Shown: positions 8,500 to 17,808, numbered from the stretch's first letter. The stretch: DNA of 64,000 nt from JAFGPS01 sp964628465 (GCA_964628465.1 CAZVOA010000001.1:248001-312000), one strand, 5' to 3'. Numbers and translations: made by a program. The notes: generated from the letters alone by a model not told the origin.

Positions 8500-8988
8500 T
8501 TATGGCCCCATCATGCTGCATAAGTACATCCATCCTAAGAAAAGGAAGTAAGCTATAACAAACCGATAAATTATTTTCTTTATTACCGTTTGTATGTTTA
8601 TAGGGATATTAGAGAGTTTTAGACCCAAGATCGAAATTACCCAACCGGCAATAGCTAATATAAAAGCCAATGGAATACCACTATCGCCAAAATATGATTT
8701 ATCATTTTTAAAAATATCGCCGAATGCTACTATACTCAGAATAAATAAAATTAAACCGAAACACGTTATCGCTATACCAAACTTTTTCCCGGATGACACA
8801 TCAGCATAAATTTTTTCATGACAATCTTTTTTATTAAAATTTGAATTTGCATCCCTGAGCAAAGATATTTCTTGTGTCACTTTATTTGAAATTTCTATTA
8901 CCTGCTTACAGTTCGGACACAGATTGTCTTTTGTAATTATTATGTCTTTGCTATAACAATGAGGGCAATTATAATGCTCAAATTCCAT
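8500..8988 (-). CDS. Zinc-ribbon membrane protein (paralogue 2)
   Basis: A 162-residue protein of unknown function. It begins with a CPHC...CPNC zinc-ribbon-like motif, followed by a short linker and three hydrophobic segments. The ribbon is nearly superimposable on that of the downstream neighbour at 7914-8423, whereas the membrane parts have diverged strongly. It starts 16 bases after the lipocalin gene ends, so the lipocalin and the two ribbon proteins may form one transcript. The function is unknown. Confidence 0.75.
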   Translation of the reverse strand: MEFEHYNCPHCYSKDIIITKDNLCPNCKQVIEISNKVTQEISLLRDANSNFNKKDCHEKIYADVSSGKKFGIAITCFGLILFILSIVAFGDIFKNDKSYFGDSGIPLAFILAIAGWVISILGLKLSNIPINIQTVIKKIIYRFVIAYFLFLGWMYLCSMMGP

Positions 8989-9003
8989 GTTTTTCCATTT
9001 CTT

Positions 9004-9522
9004 TTAATCCTGTTCGACAAAAATTAATTTATCCGTTTTGAAACCGGAATCATCAGCGATTTTAATTAAATTATCAATTATGTTTTTGTCGAGTGTTTTT
9101 TGTCGTGCTAAAATCCAGAGATACGAACGAGTAGGGCCGCATACTAATGCGTATGAGTAATTTTCCTTATCGAGGTTTATAATGTTGTAGCCGCCATAAA
9201 ACGGCCAGAAGAAAGTGACTTTTAATCGGCCATTTGTTTTATCATTTATAAAATAAGCCTTACCTTCGATTTGCTTCCATTTGGATTTTTTCGAGTCGAA
9301 TCCTTTATTTAATACTTTAATTCCGCCATCATCCCGAAGACTATAAGTTGCTGAAACATTAGTAAGTCCCCTCTCGAAACTATGATCGAGTCTCGCGATT
9401 TCGTACCAGGTTCCAAGATATTTTTCAACTTCGAACTTGTCAATCGCTTTTACGCCTTTTGGAATTCCGGCACATCCTGTGAACAAAAAAGAAAGTACCA
9501 TAGTCAATATTACCCTTTTCAT
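9004..9522 (-). CDS. blc: Outer-membrane lipocalin (Blc-like lipoprotein)
   Basis: A 172-residue lipoprotein. The signal peptide ends in a lipobox, FTGC, with Cys17 as acylation site. The lipocalin signature GTWYEIARLDHSFERGL is at about residues 36-52, followed by the eight-strand barrel pattern and a late conserved segment (YLWILARQKTLD) as in bacterial Blc. Blc-type proteins sit in the outer membrane and bind fatty acids or lysophospholipids under envelope stress. An AGGGGA ribosome site lies 5 bases before the ATG at 9522. Identification of the family is secure; the physiological ligand is not shown by the sequence. Confidence 0.95.
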   Translation of the reverse strand: MKRVILTMVLSFLFTGCAGIPKGVKAIDKFEVEKYLGTWYEIARLDHSFERGLTNVSATYSLRDDGGIKVLNKGFDSKKSKWKQIEGKAYFINDKTNGRLKVTFFWPFYGGYNIINLDKENYSYALVCGPTRSYLWILARQKTLDKNIIDNLIKIADDSGFKTDKLIFVEQD

Positions 9523-9614
9523 ATAATTCCCCTGATTCTAAAAGTAATAACTCAATATGCGCATTTCAATTTAATCGCCAGATATTATTATTTCACGAAT
9601 ACCGCATAAATAGC

Positions 9615-9658
9615 AAGAAAAAAGGCTCGATAATTTCATTTTACCGAGCCTTAAAAAA
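9615..9658 (-). terminator. Intrinsic terminator of the GT35 gene
   Basis: AAGGCTCG (9622-9629) pairs with CGAGCCTT (9645-9652); on the minus strand the stem is followed by a T6 run. It also has a T-run equivalent on the other side, so it may work in both directions. The same 8-bp stem is reused in the terminator at 12593-12630. Confidence 0.85.
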
Positions 9659-9689
9659 CAATTCTTAGTAAATTGTTATGCTTTTGTAA

Positions 9690-12032
9690 CTATTCGATTG
9701 TAACAGAAAAATCAACTACCCTGCTTTCCACTTTATTATCGATATCTTTTACCATATGCGGCTTACTCGTATTCTTAAGCATAGCTCCGCCGCGATAGGT
9801 ATCAAGAAGTTCTTTAAGCATAAACTCAATAATGGTCATTTGCTTGTTAGCAAACGAACTGTTTAATGCAGATTCCATATTTTCTTCGTTTTTTGTAAGC
9901 TCAAGATATTTTCCTATCAAGCTGAACAACAGCAAAGAACCTTCTACGCGATTGCTGCCGAATATGGAACCACTATCCGGCAAAACAGGAAAAATAATAT
10001 TCTTAAAGAATTTCAAATAGTTTTGCTGCTCATCTCCTGATAATTTTGAATTTGCCAACTCCCTGTTTCGACTATTTCGCGGGTCAGAAAAAACAGACCA
10101 ACTCCTCAATAACGCTTCCCAATCAAGTTTATTTGAAGCCGCTTCACGCCGTAATAAATCAAATTCAGGAGCATGATTTGTATATTGTGTTTTGCGATAT
10201 TCACGGATAGGAATCGCAAGAGCATTTTTGCTTTTCTCGAGTACTTGCGAATAAATATCCGCATACCTTTGTTCCATCGCGGCGGCGGAAACTTTTGAGC
10301 TTGCCAGATATGACTGATACTTCATGTCCAGCCACCTATTGTCACCATCATATTGATTGTAATACATTTCCGAAAGCTTTCTGAGTTTGCCAAGAATATC
10401 TTTCGGCGCGTTGTAGTAGAAATCCCCGTCATTTTCATACGGCCCAACCAGCATTCCGCTTAAACCATCTTTGATATATTCCAGAGGGCCGCCGCTCCGA
10501 GTCGCGATATTAATTCCGCCGTTACGAGCCGAACGCTGATCGGAAGTACCGCAAGCTTCCTGTAGAGGCATAGGGCAATTAATGCAAATATCGGCGCCAA
10601 TACCCTGCATTTTCAGAAGAATCGTATCAGAATTCGGTACATAGACAAAACGCCCTTTTAATTCCGGCCTCCGCATCCAGTTCACAAATTCTTCTATCCA
10701 CCCTTCTTCTTCTGAACCTTCGGGCGCAATACCGCCCACTACCACCTGCATTTGTAAGCCGTTAACGCGACCGTGCTGTGTTTCAATTATTTCATCTTTG
10801 TCGGCGCAAATAACATGGATAATATCTTTCAAAACAGGTAACTGACTTTTGTATTTCACCATCCTTCTTACCATCCATACCGTCGGTAATTCAGGATTGA
10901 GAGTGACACCATCTACACTTATAACATTTCCATTTTTATCGGTTATTCCCGCTGTTCTCTTTTTTATTTCCGCTAAAGACAAAGCTTTACCTTTCCGCGA
11001 TACCTGAAGAAGAGTTTCTCGGCTTGGCTGCATATCGTTTAATTCATGTTCCAGCAATTCATCCATTATCCATGTGTCACCTGAGCCATTAAGAACACCT
11101 TCTACTTTTCGCTGATAAAATGGAAATAAATTCTGCGTAGCAATCGCATGTTCATTACTCACCCCATTCGCGACATCACATATCTCGAGCGCGCCCTTTG
11201 AGAAATCTATCAGGCATTGGCCATCCTGATGTACAGAAAATTTCCGCCAGAACTCTTCGTAGTCATCCTGGAGAAATCTCATCGCGTAACGCGCCCTGCC
11301 AATGTCACCACCTGTAAGCCTGTTAATATAGAATCTTTCCAAACCTGCGGGAACTACAGTATGGTTTGTATAAACCACCTTTGTCTTACTAAATGTTTTA
11401 TCGCCTTTAATTATTGCCGCCGCGTCGGCAACATGACCTTCATTAAGGTGAAGAATATCAGGTACGACATTTAATGTTTTTAGCAGTATATAAACACATT
11501 CTGCGAAAACCGTCTCCTGAAGGAAACGATGCTCCCTGCCAAAGCCGCAATGCGTTCTATCGTCAGGGTAAAGCACATCAAATACTTCGGGGCAAGAGAA
11601 TAAATACAGAAGAGTCCCGCCGCGTTTAATACTAAATAAATCTACACTGTATTTTCGTTCCTGCGAAGTGTTTGTTATGTCCCAACCCCAGACATCGAAT
11701 TGTATCGGATTACTGCGTATGTCCAGAATACGTTTAACAGGTTGTCCTTCATAAGTAACTTCTTTGTATTGAAGTCTCTGCCTGCCGTTTTCTATTGACT
11801 GAATCAGCCGCTTTGTATAAAGAGGCATACAGCCAAAAGCCTGCTCCATTCCTATTGAACTTAAACCTTCGAGTTTATCACCAAAATACGCTCCCAATCC
11901 CCCTTTTGAGTTTGCTTCCCGCGCATCTCCCTCAAGCTCAGGAATACAGCCTTCCATCGAAAGTGTAACAAGAATTTTATGTTTTAGTTCCGGTAAGTAT
12001 TCGTCTATCCAGGTATTATTTAATCTCTTCAT
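9690..12032 (-). CDS. GT35 glycogen phosphorylase-like protein lacking the PLP lysine
   Basis: A 780-residue glycosyltransferase of GT-B fold. Family landmarks: SKGGLGAYFGDKLEGL (about 43-58), LNEGH, YTNHTVVPAGLERF (equivalent of the active-site His loop of phosphorylase), and VRRMVKYKSQ (equivalent of KRIHEYKRQ). The PLP-site block, normally EASGTGNMKxxLNG, reads EACGTSDQRSARNGG (Glu492 onward), so the Schiff-base lysine is Arg500. A normal phosphorylase needs that lysine. The protein may therefore be a PLP-independent glucosyltransferase, a synthase-like enzyme or a catalytically altered homologue. Length is near that of ordinary maltodextrin phosphorylase, with about 160 extra residues after the usual end region. 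It is monocistronic with a strong terminator. Membership of the broad family is firm; the reaction is open. Confidence 0.8.
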   Translation of the reverse strand: MKRLNNTWIDEYLPELKHKILVTLSMEGCIPELEGDAREANSKGGLGAYFGDKLEGLSSIGMEQAFGCMPLYTKRLIQSIENGRQRLQYKEVTYEGQPVKRILDIRSNPIQFDVWGWDITNTSQERKYSVDLFSIKRGGTLLYLFSCPEVFDVLYPDDRTHCGFGREHRFLQETVFAECVYILLKTLNVVPDILHLNEGHVADAAAIIKGDKTFSKTKVVYTNHTVVPAGLERFYINRLTGGDIGRARYAMRFLQDDYEEFWRKFSVHQDGQCLIDFSKGALEICDVANGVSNEHAIATQNLFPFYQRKVEGVLNGSGDTWIMDELLEHELNDMQPSRETLLQVSRKGKALSLAEIKKRTAGITDKNGNVISVDGVTLNPELPTVWMVRRMVKYKSQLPVLKDIIHVICADKDEIIETQHGRVNGLQMQVVVGGIAPEGSEEEGWIEEFVNWMRRPELKGRFVYVPNSDTILLKMQGIGADICINCPMPLQEACGTSDQRSARNGGINIATRSGGPLEYIKDGLSGMLVGPYENDGDFYYNAPKDILGKLRKLSEMYYNQYDGDNRWLDMKYQSYLASSKVSAAAMEQRYADIYSQVLEKSKNALAIPIREYRKTQYTNHAPEFDLLRREAASNKLDWEALLRSWSVFSDPRNSRNRELANSKLSGDEQQNYLKFFKNIIFPVLPDSGSIFGSNRVEGSLLLFSLIGKYLELTKNEENMESALNSSFANKQMTIIEFMLKELLDTYRGGAMLKNTSKPHMVKDIDNKVESRVVDFSVTIE

Positions 12033-12459
12033 ACATTTTTACCAATAAATATATCGCCGTAGTTTTCAAACAACAGTAGCTATCAGATTATTTTAAAATG
12101 TCACTGAAACATCAAATGTAATGATTTGGCCAAATCTTTTACTATTTTCTATTTCGTTTTTTAATTCGTCTATAATGATAAATCGGCACATTCCAATTCT
12201 ATTCTTGAAGCACCTGAAATCTCTGTTGAGTTAGTAAATCAGTATAGATTAAAAGACGCAATGGCAATAATGATGATGAGATTTTCCGCGTTTCGTCACT
12301 ATCCTCAAGTCCCAGATTAACACATTTACTGTCTTATCCAATATATAACAGTTATCCCAAATTAGTCCCGATAACAAAAGATTCTCTTTGGAAAAAATAT
12401 TTTAATAATTTCAAAAAAAGTACATTTTTTGTAACCGTTCACAGTAAAACCCATATTTT
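12033..12459. other. Gene-free stretch upstream of the GT35 gene
   Basis: No convincing gene. A 52-codon frame without a usable start is open on the plus strand (12165-12320) and might be a coding remnant, but I cannot match it to a family. The rest is AT-rich sequence that should hold the GT35 promoter near 12040-12120. Confidence 0.35.
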
Positions 12460-12547
12460 GTCATTGCGAGAGAGGCGAAGCCGAACGCGGCAATCTCAAA
12501 CACTCTATACGCTTGAGATTGCTTCGGCCTTAAGGCCTCGCAATGAC
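12460..12547. repeat. REP-like inverted repeat, 'TCATTGCGAG' family
   Basis: The outer arms GTCATTGCGAG (12460-12470) and CTCGCAATGAC (12537-12547) are perfect inverted copies, with inner arms GCAATCTCAA and TTGAGATTGC also paired. It is an 88-bp intergenic element of the type often dispersed in bacterial genomes (REP/MITE-like). Only one copy of this particular family is in the window. Confidence 0.75.
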
Positions 12548-12592
12548 GTGTGAATGGTTACCATTTTAAAATTAAGCGATGCAGTTTAATAA

Positions 12593-12630
12593 CGAAAAAA
12601 GGCTCGGCACTTTAATCGTATCGAGCCTTA
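12593..12630 (-). terminator. Intrinsic terminator of the coiled-coil lipoprotein gene
   Basis: AAGGCTCG (12599-12606) and CGAGCCTT (12622-12629) form an 8-bp stem followed on the minus strand by a T6-8 run, 40 bases past the stop at 12670. The stem is identical to that of the terminator at 9615-9658. Confidence 0.87.
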
Positions 12631-12669
12631 TAAAAGCTTTTTAAGATTCAACGAAACCTAATTGAAAAT

Positions 12670-14325
12670 TTAATTATCAGAAGAATAAGTGTTTTCTTCA
12701 TCAATTGCGAGTTCTTTTCGTAATTGTTCAATAGCAATCGGGAACTGTATTGCTATATTATCAGTTTTACTCTGAACATCGACAATCTTCTTCTGCAACT
12801 GACTTTGACTCTCTTTTATAGCGTTCATAGACTCACCAAGAGCAAGCAAATCTTTCTTCATCTGTTCCTGGTATCCTGCCTGCTCCTTATTACCGGTTGT
12901 TGATGCCGCGGCTAAATCCCCTATTTTACCCTGTAAAATTTCCTGTAATTTCGAGAGATTTTTTTCAAAAGTTCCTATATTACCCGCTACCTGCTGTACA
13001 CTTTCTCTCATCTGCTTGATAGCCGCCGTCCATTCCTGATTATTCTTTTCTATTGTACCCACTCTTTCGGACATTTGCTGGTTGTATTCATTAACTGTTT
13101 CATGCAGATTCATTTGCTCCTTGCCTATGGATGATATATTCTCGGCAACCACTCTTGTTTCGTTTTGCATTTTATCAAATTCAGCCTGTAAATCTGTCTG
13201 ATTCCGCTCGATTACAGCGACTCTCTTTATTATCTTGTTATTGTTGTTTTCCAATATTCCATTTAGTTCCTTCTGCGTTTGACCAAGTAAACTAACGTTA
13301 TTACCAACTTTGGCAGTCTCATTGTGTGAAATAACTAAACCAGTTTTCAGGATTTCCTGATTAGCGGAAACCTGGCTCAACTGCCCTGCTAACTGGCTTA
13401 TACTGTTTTGAGATGATTCGTGGAGCTTTACCTGCTCACTGCCAAGTGCCTCTACTTCCGATGATACCTTCAAAGTCTGTTTTTGGGAATCTTCAATACT
13501 GGCAAGCAAGCCGCTCTGGCCTTGCTCAAGTGATGCAACTTTTTCTGCAAGTTGTTTATTATTATTCTGAACAGTACTATATAATTCAGCCTGCTTTAGT
13601 CCTAATTCATTCAGATTATTTGCAAGTTTAGTATTTTCGTTATGTGAAACCGCCAATTCAGTTTTCAGGACTTCCTGATTAGCGGCAACATGATTAATGC
13701 TGTTTTGAGATGATTCATGAAGTTTTGTCTGTTCATGGCTAAGTGCCGCTACTTCCGATGATACCTTTAATGTCTGGTTTTTAGAATCTGCGATACTTGC
13801 AAGTAAGCCGCTCTGACCATGTTCAAGTGATGTTACTTTTTCTGTAAGCTGTTTATTATTACTCTGCACAGTACTATATAATTCAGATTGCTTCTGCTCC
13901 AAGGCAGCAACATTACCGGCTACTTTAGCTGTTTCGTTATGAGATACAACCAAACCTGTTTTCAGAACTTCCTGATTGGCGGAAACCTGGCTTAACTGCC
14001 CTGCTATCTGATTAATGCTGTTTTGAGATGATTCGTGAAGCCTTGTTTGTTGTTCAGAAAGAGAATTGACATTATTGGCAATAACCTCTGTTTCCTTTTG
14101 CATCTGCTGAAGTTGCGTAATTAACTCGTTTTGGTTCTGCTCAATGTTCTTTGCCATATTTGCGAAATAATCCGCGTTTGACTGTACCATTGATTGCAAT
14201 TGTGCCTGATTTTCCTCGATTTTGGCAAATTGCTTGCTGCAACCAGCCAAACTAATCATTATTACAAGTGATAAAATAAGGCCGCTTTTTAGAACAATCT
14301 TCCCTGTTTTCAATCCGTTCTTCAT
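12670..14325 (-). CDS. Long coiled-coil lipoprotein with internal repeats
   Basis: A 551-residue exported lipoprotein of unknown function. The ATG at 14325 is chosen because GGAAGGA lies 6 bases upstream; an in-frame GTG at 14340 overlaps that site. The signal peptide ends in LAGC. The rest is almost wholly heptad-rich and Gln/Asn/Ser-rich, so a very long periplasmic rod. Three imperfect copies of a roughly 100-residue unit are evident, each starting LHESSQNSI and containing ANQEVLKT, SHNET, ELYSTVQ and LEQGQSGLLASI; the middle copy lacks about nine residues. It follows the pilus inner-membrane genes on the same strand, 193 bases downstream, and could be an envelope-spanning tether or scaffold for that machine; that is inference from position. 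Confidence 0.85.
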   Translation of the reverse strand: MKNGLKTGKIVLKSGLILSLVIMISLAGCSKQFAKIEENQAQLQSMVQSNADYFANMAKNIEQNQNELITQLQQMQKETEVIANNVNSLSEQQTRLHESSQNSINQIAGQLSQVSANQEVLKTGLVVSHNETAKVAGNVAALEQKQSELYSTVQSNNKQLTEKVTSLEHGQSGLLASIADSKNQTLKVSSEVAALSHEQTKLHESSQNSINHVAANQEVLKTELAVSHNENTKLANNLNELGLKQAELYSTVQNNNKQLAEKVASLEQGQSGLLASIEDSQKQTLKVSSEVEALGSEQVKLHESSQNSISQLAGQLSQVSANQEILKTGLVISHNETAKVGNNVSLLGQTQKELNGILENNNNKIIKRVAVIERNQTDLQAEFDKMQNETRVVAENISSIGKEQMNLHETVNEYNQQMSERVGTIEKNNQEWTAAIKQMRESVQQVAGNIGTFEKNLSKLQEILQGKIGDLAAASTTGNKEQAGYQEQMKKDLLALGESMNAIKESQSQLQKKIVDVQSKTDNIAIQFPIAIEQLRKELAIDEENTYSSDN

Positions 14326-14458
14326 TTCGAATCCTTCCACTTTTTAACCAATCCTATTAAATGAGCGTAAAATCCACCCATCAGTTTATCGACAAGAACA
14401 GGATTAATACTTGAATAATTATAGGACGACTATAAAAAAAACAAAAAAGGACCGCAAC

Positions 14459-14482
14459 AAACTCATCAAAATACATGAGTTT
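14459..14482 (-). terminator. Possible hairpin after the PilP-position gene
   Basis: AAACTCAT (14459-14466) and ATGAGTTT (14475-14482) form an 8-bp stem 35 bases past the stop at 14518 on the minus strand. The T-run follows only after about 10 bases, so termination may be partial. Confidence 0.35.
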
Positions 14483-14517
14483 TGTAAAAGTTCAGAATAA
14501 ATTATCCAGGAAAGCTA

Positions 14518-16407
14518 TTACCGATTTCTTCTATCGGAATATTCTCCGCTTCTCACTCCATCAATATCGACTTCACCAGCTCCCCATGAGTTGAATTTTT
14601 CATATTTATCATTGATATGGCTCTGGACATAATTATATGCCTCGTATAAATCTCGCGGCCATATATTAGGATTCGGAGTTCTTGTCGCAGGTATTTTCAG
14701 AATTTCTTTTCCGTCGTACGTGTACAACATATTATGATATGGTACAGGATTCATAGAACTTCCACCGGCCAATTCAGAAACTCGCTCAACATCCACCATA
14801 ACAGCACCGGTAGTAAAATCAACGGTTATAATTTCCTTCTCTTCTTTATTAGTCGTATCTGTAATTCTCCCTGTAGTCACTACCTCTTTAGGTTCCTTAG
14901 ATTCAATTTCGGCAATACTACCTATCACTTCACCCTGGGCAACCCTGTCAAAAATCTTTTTATACCAGTATCCCAAATGAAGTTTACTGACAGTTACACT
15001 CACGGTTTTCGCGGCCTCCTGTACTTCTCCCGCGAAGAAATACATCTTACCCGGAATGGCAACTTCCTTTGTTACATCAGAGAAACTGCTCCAGAAAATA
15101 AGGTCATCATCTTCACTGTCCGCTGTTGGATTGAGCAAACCAACCCGAACCCGATACCTGTAAGTATTTTTCGGCTGAACCGTATCATCGTGAGCCCAGA
15201 ATAATATCGGCTCACTAACTTTTGTTAAGCTGTTTGCTAAAGTAAGAATAACAGATTCATAGTCATCATAAACATCATCTACAAACAATCTGGTCGAATC
15301 ATAAGATGTATCCACCTGAGTAGTTGTTCCCCTGCCTCTTCTGGTGTTAGTATTGGTATTGGTGTTAGTATCTGTATTTCTTTGGGCGCCTCTTCGCGTT
15401 CCGGTGGTGGTTGTCGTCGTATTACCACCTCCAGTTGTGGTTCTATCCCGTCTTCGACCTGCATTATCTGATGTAGTCGTAGAAGAAGTAGTAGCCGTTG
15501 TTTTCGCGGCATCCTTTATCCTGGCATCTCTTTCATCTTTTTTCTGCGCATCTTTAAATTTCCGATGCAATTCAGGCGGCAGCCATTCTTCATTAGCAGT
15601 GGCAATCTCATAAGGTTTCGGCTGCAAAAGATCAAGTTGCGTTATCGTACGATTCAATTGATATTTATATATCTCGATACCTCCAAAACGCAGGTCTGAA
15701 TAAGATTCTGTATATTTAAATAGATCTTTGTTTTCATCAATCTTCGGCCGTGAAACATTTTCCCAGCCGCCCCATTGCCCATTCGAAAGCAATCGCTGTC
15801 TTTGCAGATTTACCTGAGCGAAAATTGGCTTTGCTTTGCATGGATCAGCCAATTCCTTGCTGACTCCATCTATATAACATTTTCGAAACTCATCAACGAT
15901 ACTTTTAATATCGAGTTTTCCAGATACGGTAACAAAATCAAGATCATTCGGTTCACTGTTGTTATTCTGATAAGGATCGCTTAATGTAATTTCTGTAACA
16001 GGTTCATACACCACCGACCTTATATGCTCAACGTCGGGGTTGGTAATTTTAATCTTATTAATATCGGGAGTTGGATACTGAACAACTTTGATTACAACAG
16101 GTTTCTCAGGTTTAGGAAGAAATACAAAATCAATGTCCCCTAATGGATCTGAAAACATCTCTGCATAATTCCGATTGTCCGGAGGAATTAATTCAGGAGC
16201 ATCAGGACTCTTTTTTAACGCTTCTCTGACATCCAGCAGAATTTGTCCATCAAGATTACCCGGGCTATAACTTTTACCTTTATATTCGACAACATTCGGC
16301 GTCAATAGAACACGAGTAATTAAAAGCCATGCACATAAAAGTCCGACAATAATTAAAATTATCTTCTCAACATGATCTTCAAGAAAGCCGCCTATTTTTT
16401 TTATCAT
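14518..16407 (-). CDS. Large single-pass envelope protein in PilP position
   Basis: A 629-residue protein of unknown family. One transmembrane helix (about residues 14-32) follows a short cytoplasmic head, so the bulk is periplasmic. Residues about 300-365 are a low-complexity segment of Thr, Asn, Gly and Arg (for example TTTTTTGTRRG and NTDTNTNTNTNTRRG). The C-terminal third contains a beta-rich region (PKNTYRYRVRVGLLNPT, GKMYFFAGEVQEA). It is the third gene of a block following PilM-like and PilO-like genes (37-base gap), which is the place of PilP in textbook pilMNOP operons, but I see no PilP sequence motif. A structural role linking inner membrane to secretin is a positional inference. 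Confidence 0.72.
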   Translation of the reverse strand: MIKKIGGFLEDHVEKIILIIVGLLCAWLLITRVLLTPNVVEYKGKSYSPGNLDGQILLDVREALKKSPDAPELIPPDNRNYAEMFSDPLGDIDFVFLPKPEKPVVIKVVQYPTPDINKIKITNPDVEHIRSVVYEPVTEITLSDPYQNNNSEPNDLDFVTVSGKLDIKSIVDEFRKCYIDGVSKELADPCKAKPIFAQVNLQRQRLLSNGQWGGWENVSRPKIDENKDLFKYTESYSDLRFGGIEIYKYQLNRTITQLDLLQPKPYEIATANEEWLPPELHRKFKDAQKKDERDARIKDAAKTTATTSSTTTSDNAGRRRDRTTTGGGNTTTTTTGTRRGAQRNTDTNTNTNTNTRRGRGTTTQVDTSYDSTRLFVDDVYDDYESVILTLANSLTKVSEPILFWAHDDTVQPKNTYRYRVRVGLLNPTADSEDDDLIFWSSFSDVTKEVAIPGKMYFFAGEVQEAAKTVSVTVSKLHLGYWYKKIFDRVAQGEVIGSIAEIESKEPKEVVTTGRITDTTNKEEKEIITVDFTTGAVMVDVERVSELAGGSSMNPVPYHNMLYTYDGKEILKIPATRTPNPNIWPRDLYEAYNYVQSHINDKYEKFNSWGAGEVDIDGVRSGEYSDRRNR

Positions 16408-16443
16408 CTTTCTTATCCAGTCTTCAATTTGTATGTATTATTT

Positions 16444-17724
16444 TCAATAATTTGATTCGAATAAATTTTTAACAGATTGCGGCATAACATCCTCATAGCC
16501 TTTTTTATTAAAGAGATATTCACATGTTAAACCCACTTCCGAAACATCCGCGTCACCATACCAGCAAAGATTATGTTCTTCGATATTCATATTTACAGAT
16601 TTTACTGTCATATCAAGTATTGTAATCTGGTTATGTTTATAGTTATGAGTCTGCCCGGTTTTGTCAGTATATGTATGCTCTTTGGCACTGCAAAGCTGTT
16701 TGGAAAAACGGGGTAAGTCTTTCGTATTTATTACAAGCTTGACTCCAAAATGCACAACATGATAATTTTCATCACAATATCTTCCTGTAAGCGTCTCAGT
16801 TGGAATTTTTTCCGTAGAAAAAATATATTTTGGCCGATCAGCATAATTTTGAGAGGAAACGAGACCGGTTTTTGAAGTGAAATCCTGTACTTCATACGTG
16901 GGTGTAAAATAAATCTTCATCAATCGCTTTACCGGGGCAGAAGTAAGACTTTTATTATCTTTATTCATTTCGACAATGGTATCGAAAATATCTTCGATTA
17001 TCCAATATCCCAATTGGGAATACCAGCAGTTTTCAACATCCTGAATCCAATCGCTGTATTGATATTCCGACCAGAAGCCATACCCGCTGATTTGAAAAGG
17101 ATCAACATAAACGAAAGACGATTCCGCCCTGCTTCGGCATACCTGCTCGACCATCATTGCCGCTATTTTGCTCTCATTTGACATAGTATTATCATATGAA
17201 TACGGCGTTGTTCCAGAACTCAAAATATCCGAAATCCCGGCATCATCAATAACTTTTTCAACTTCATCAACCGTCGGACTTATACCAGCGTTATGTTCTT
17301 CAATGAACCGATCTATTTTACCGCAATACTCCTGGCTGAATTGAAAGAAAAAAGATCGTGAAGAGTTCGGGTCGTTCGGATCCGAATTAAATACATCACT
17401 TCTCAACAATTCCCGCTTCGTGGTTTGTATAGCTTGCAGTTCTATACTGTTTGCTTCAGCAATTACTCTATCCATATCCTTCCGGGCATTTTCCATGTCT
17501 TCTTCTAAAATAACCTGTATGCCGGGGATTTTACTTGCGTTCTTGTCTAAACTTTCCCTTTGAATTTCTTTCTTCAGGCCGCTGCTGAGAAGCTGTGTTG
17601 GAACAAAAAGCAATATAGCCAGCAAAGCAAGGATAATTGAAATCATCACTGATACATTATTCTTAAGAACGCTTAATTTTTCCAAAACTGTTTTTAAGAT
17701 ATCTTTAAAGTTCGGAAGATTCAT
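16444..17724 (-). CDS. PilO-like single-pass inner-membrane protein
   Basis: A 426-residue protein. It has one transmembrane helix at about residues 26-46, then a charged heptad-like segment (about 50-115) and an alpha/beta periplasmic region. This topology and its position directly after the PilM-like gene match PilN/PilO proteins of type IV pili and GspM-like proteins of type II secretion, but sequence similarity is too weak for me to name it. It contains six or more cysteines in the periplasmic part (including QEYCGK, ENCWYS, NLCWYG), unusual for PilO and suggesting disulfides. Gaps of 84 and 36 bases to its neighbours support one operon. Confidence 0.72.
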   Translation of the reverse strand: MNLPNFKDILKTVLEKLSVLKNNVSVMISIILALLAILLFVPTQLLSSGLKKEIQRESLDKNASKIPGIQVILEEDMENARKDMDRVIAEANSIELQAIQTTKRELLRSDVFNSDPNDPNSSRSFFFQFSQEYCGKIDRFIEEHNAGISPTVDEVEKVIDDAGISDILSSGTTPYSYDNTMSNESKIAAMMVEQVCRSRAESSFVYVDPFQISGYGFWSEYQYSDWIQDVENCWYSQLGYWIIEDIFDTIVEMNKDNKSLTSAPVKRLMKIYFTPTYEVQDFTSKTGLVSSQNYADRPKYIFSTEKIPTETLTGRYCDENYHVVHFGVKLVINTKDLPRFSKQLCSAKEHTYTDKTGQTHNYKHNQITILDMTVKSVNMNIEEHNLCWYGDADVSEVGLTCEYLFNKKGYEDVMPQSVKNLFESNY

Positions 17725-17808
17725 TTTTTTCTCACATATAAATTATTGTATGATAATTCTTCAATTGACATTTTTTGCCTGTGCAAATTTGATATTTCCA
17801 TAAACCTT

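Noticed and set aside
12165..12320. 52-codon open frame on the plus strand
   Set aside because: No start codon near its beginning, no ribosome site and no recognisable similarity; kept only as a possible remnant.
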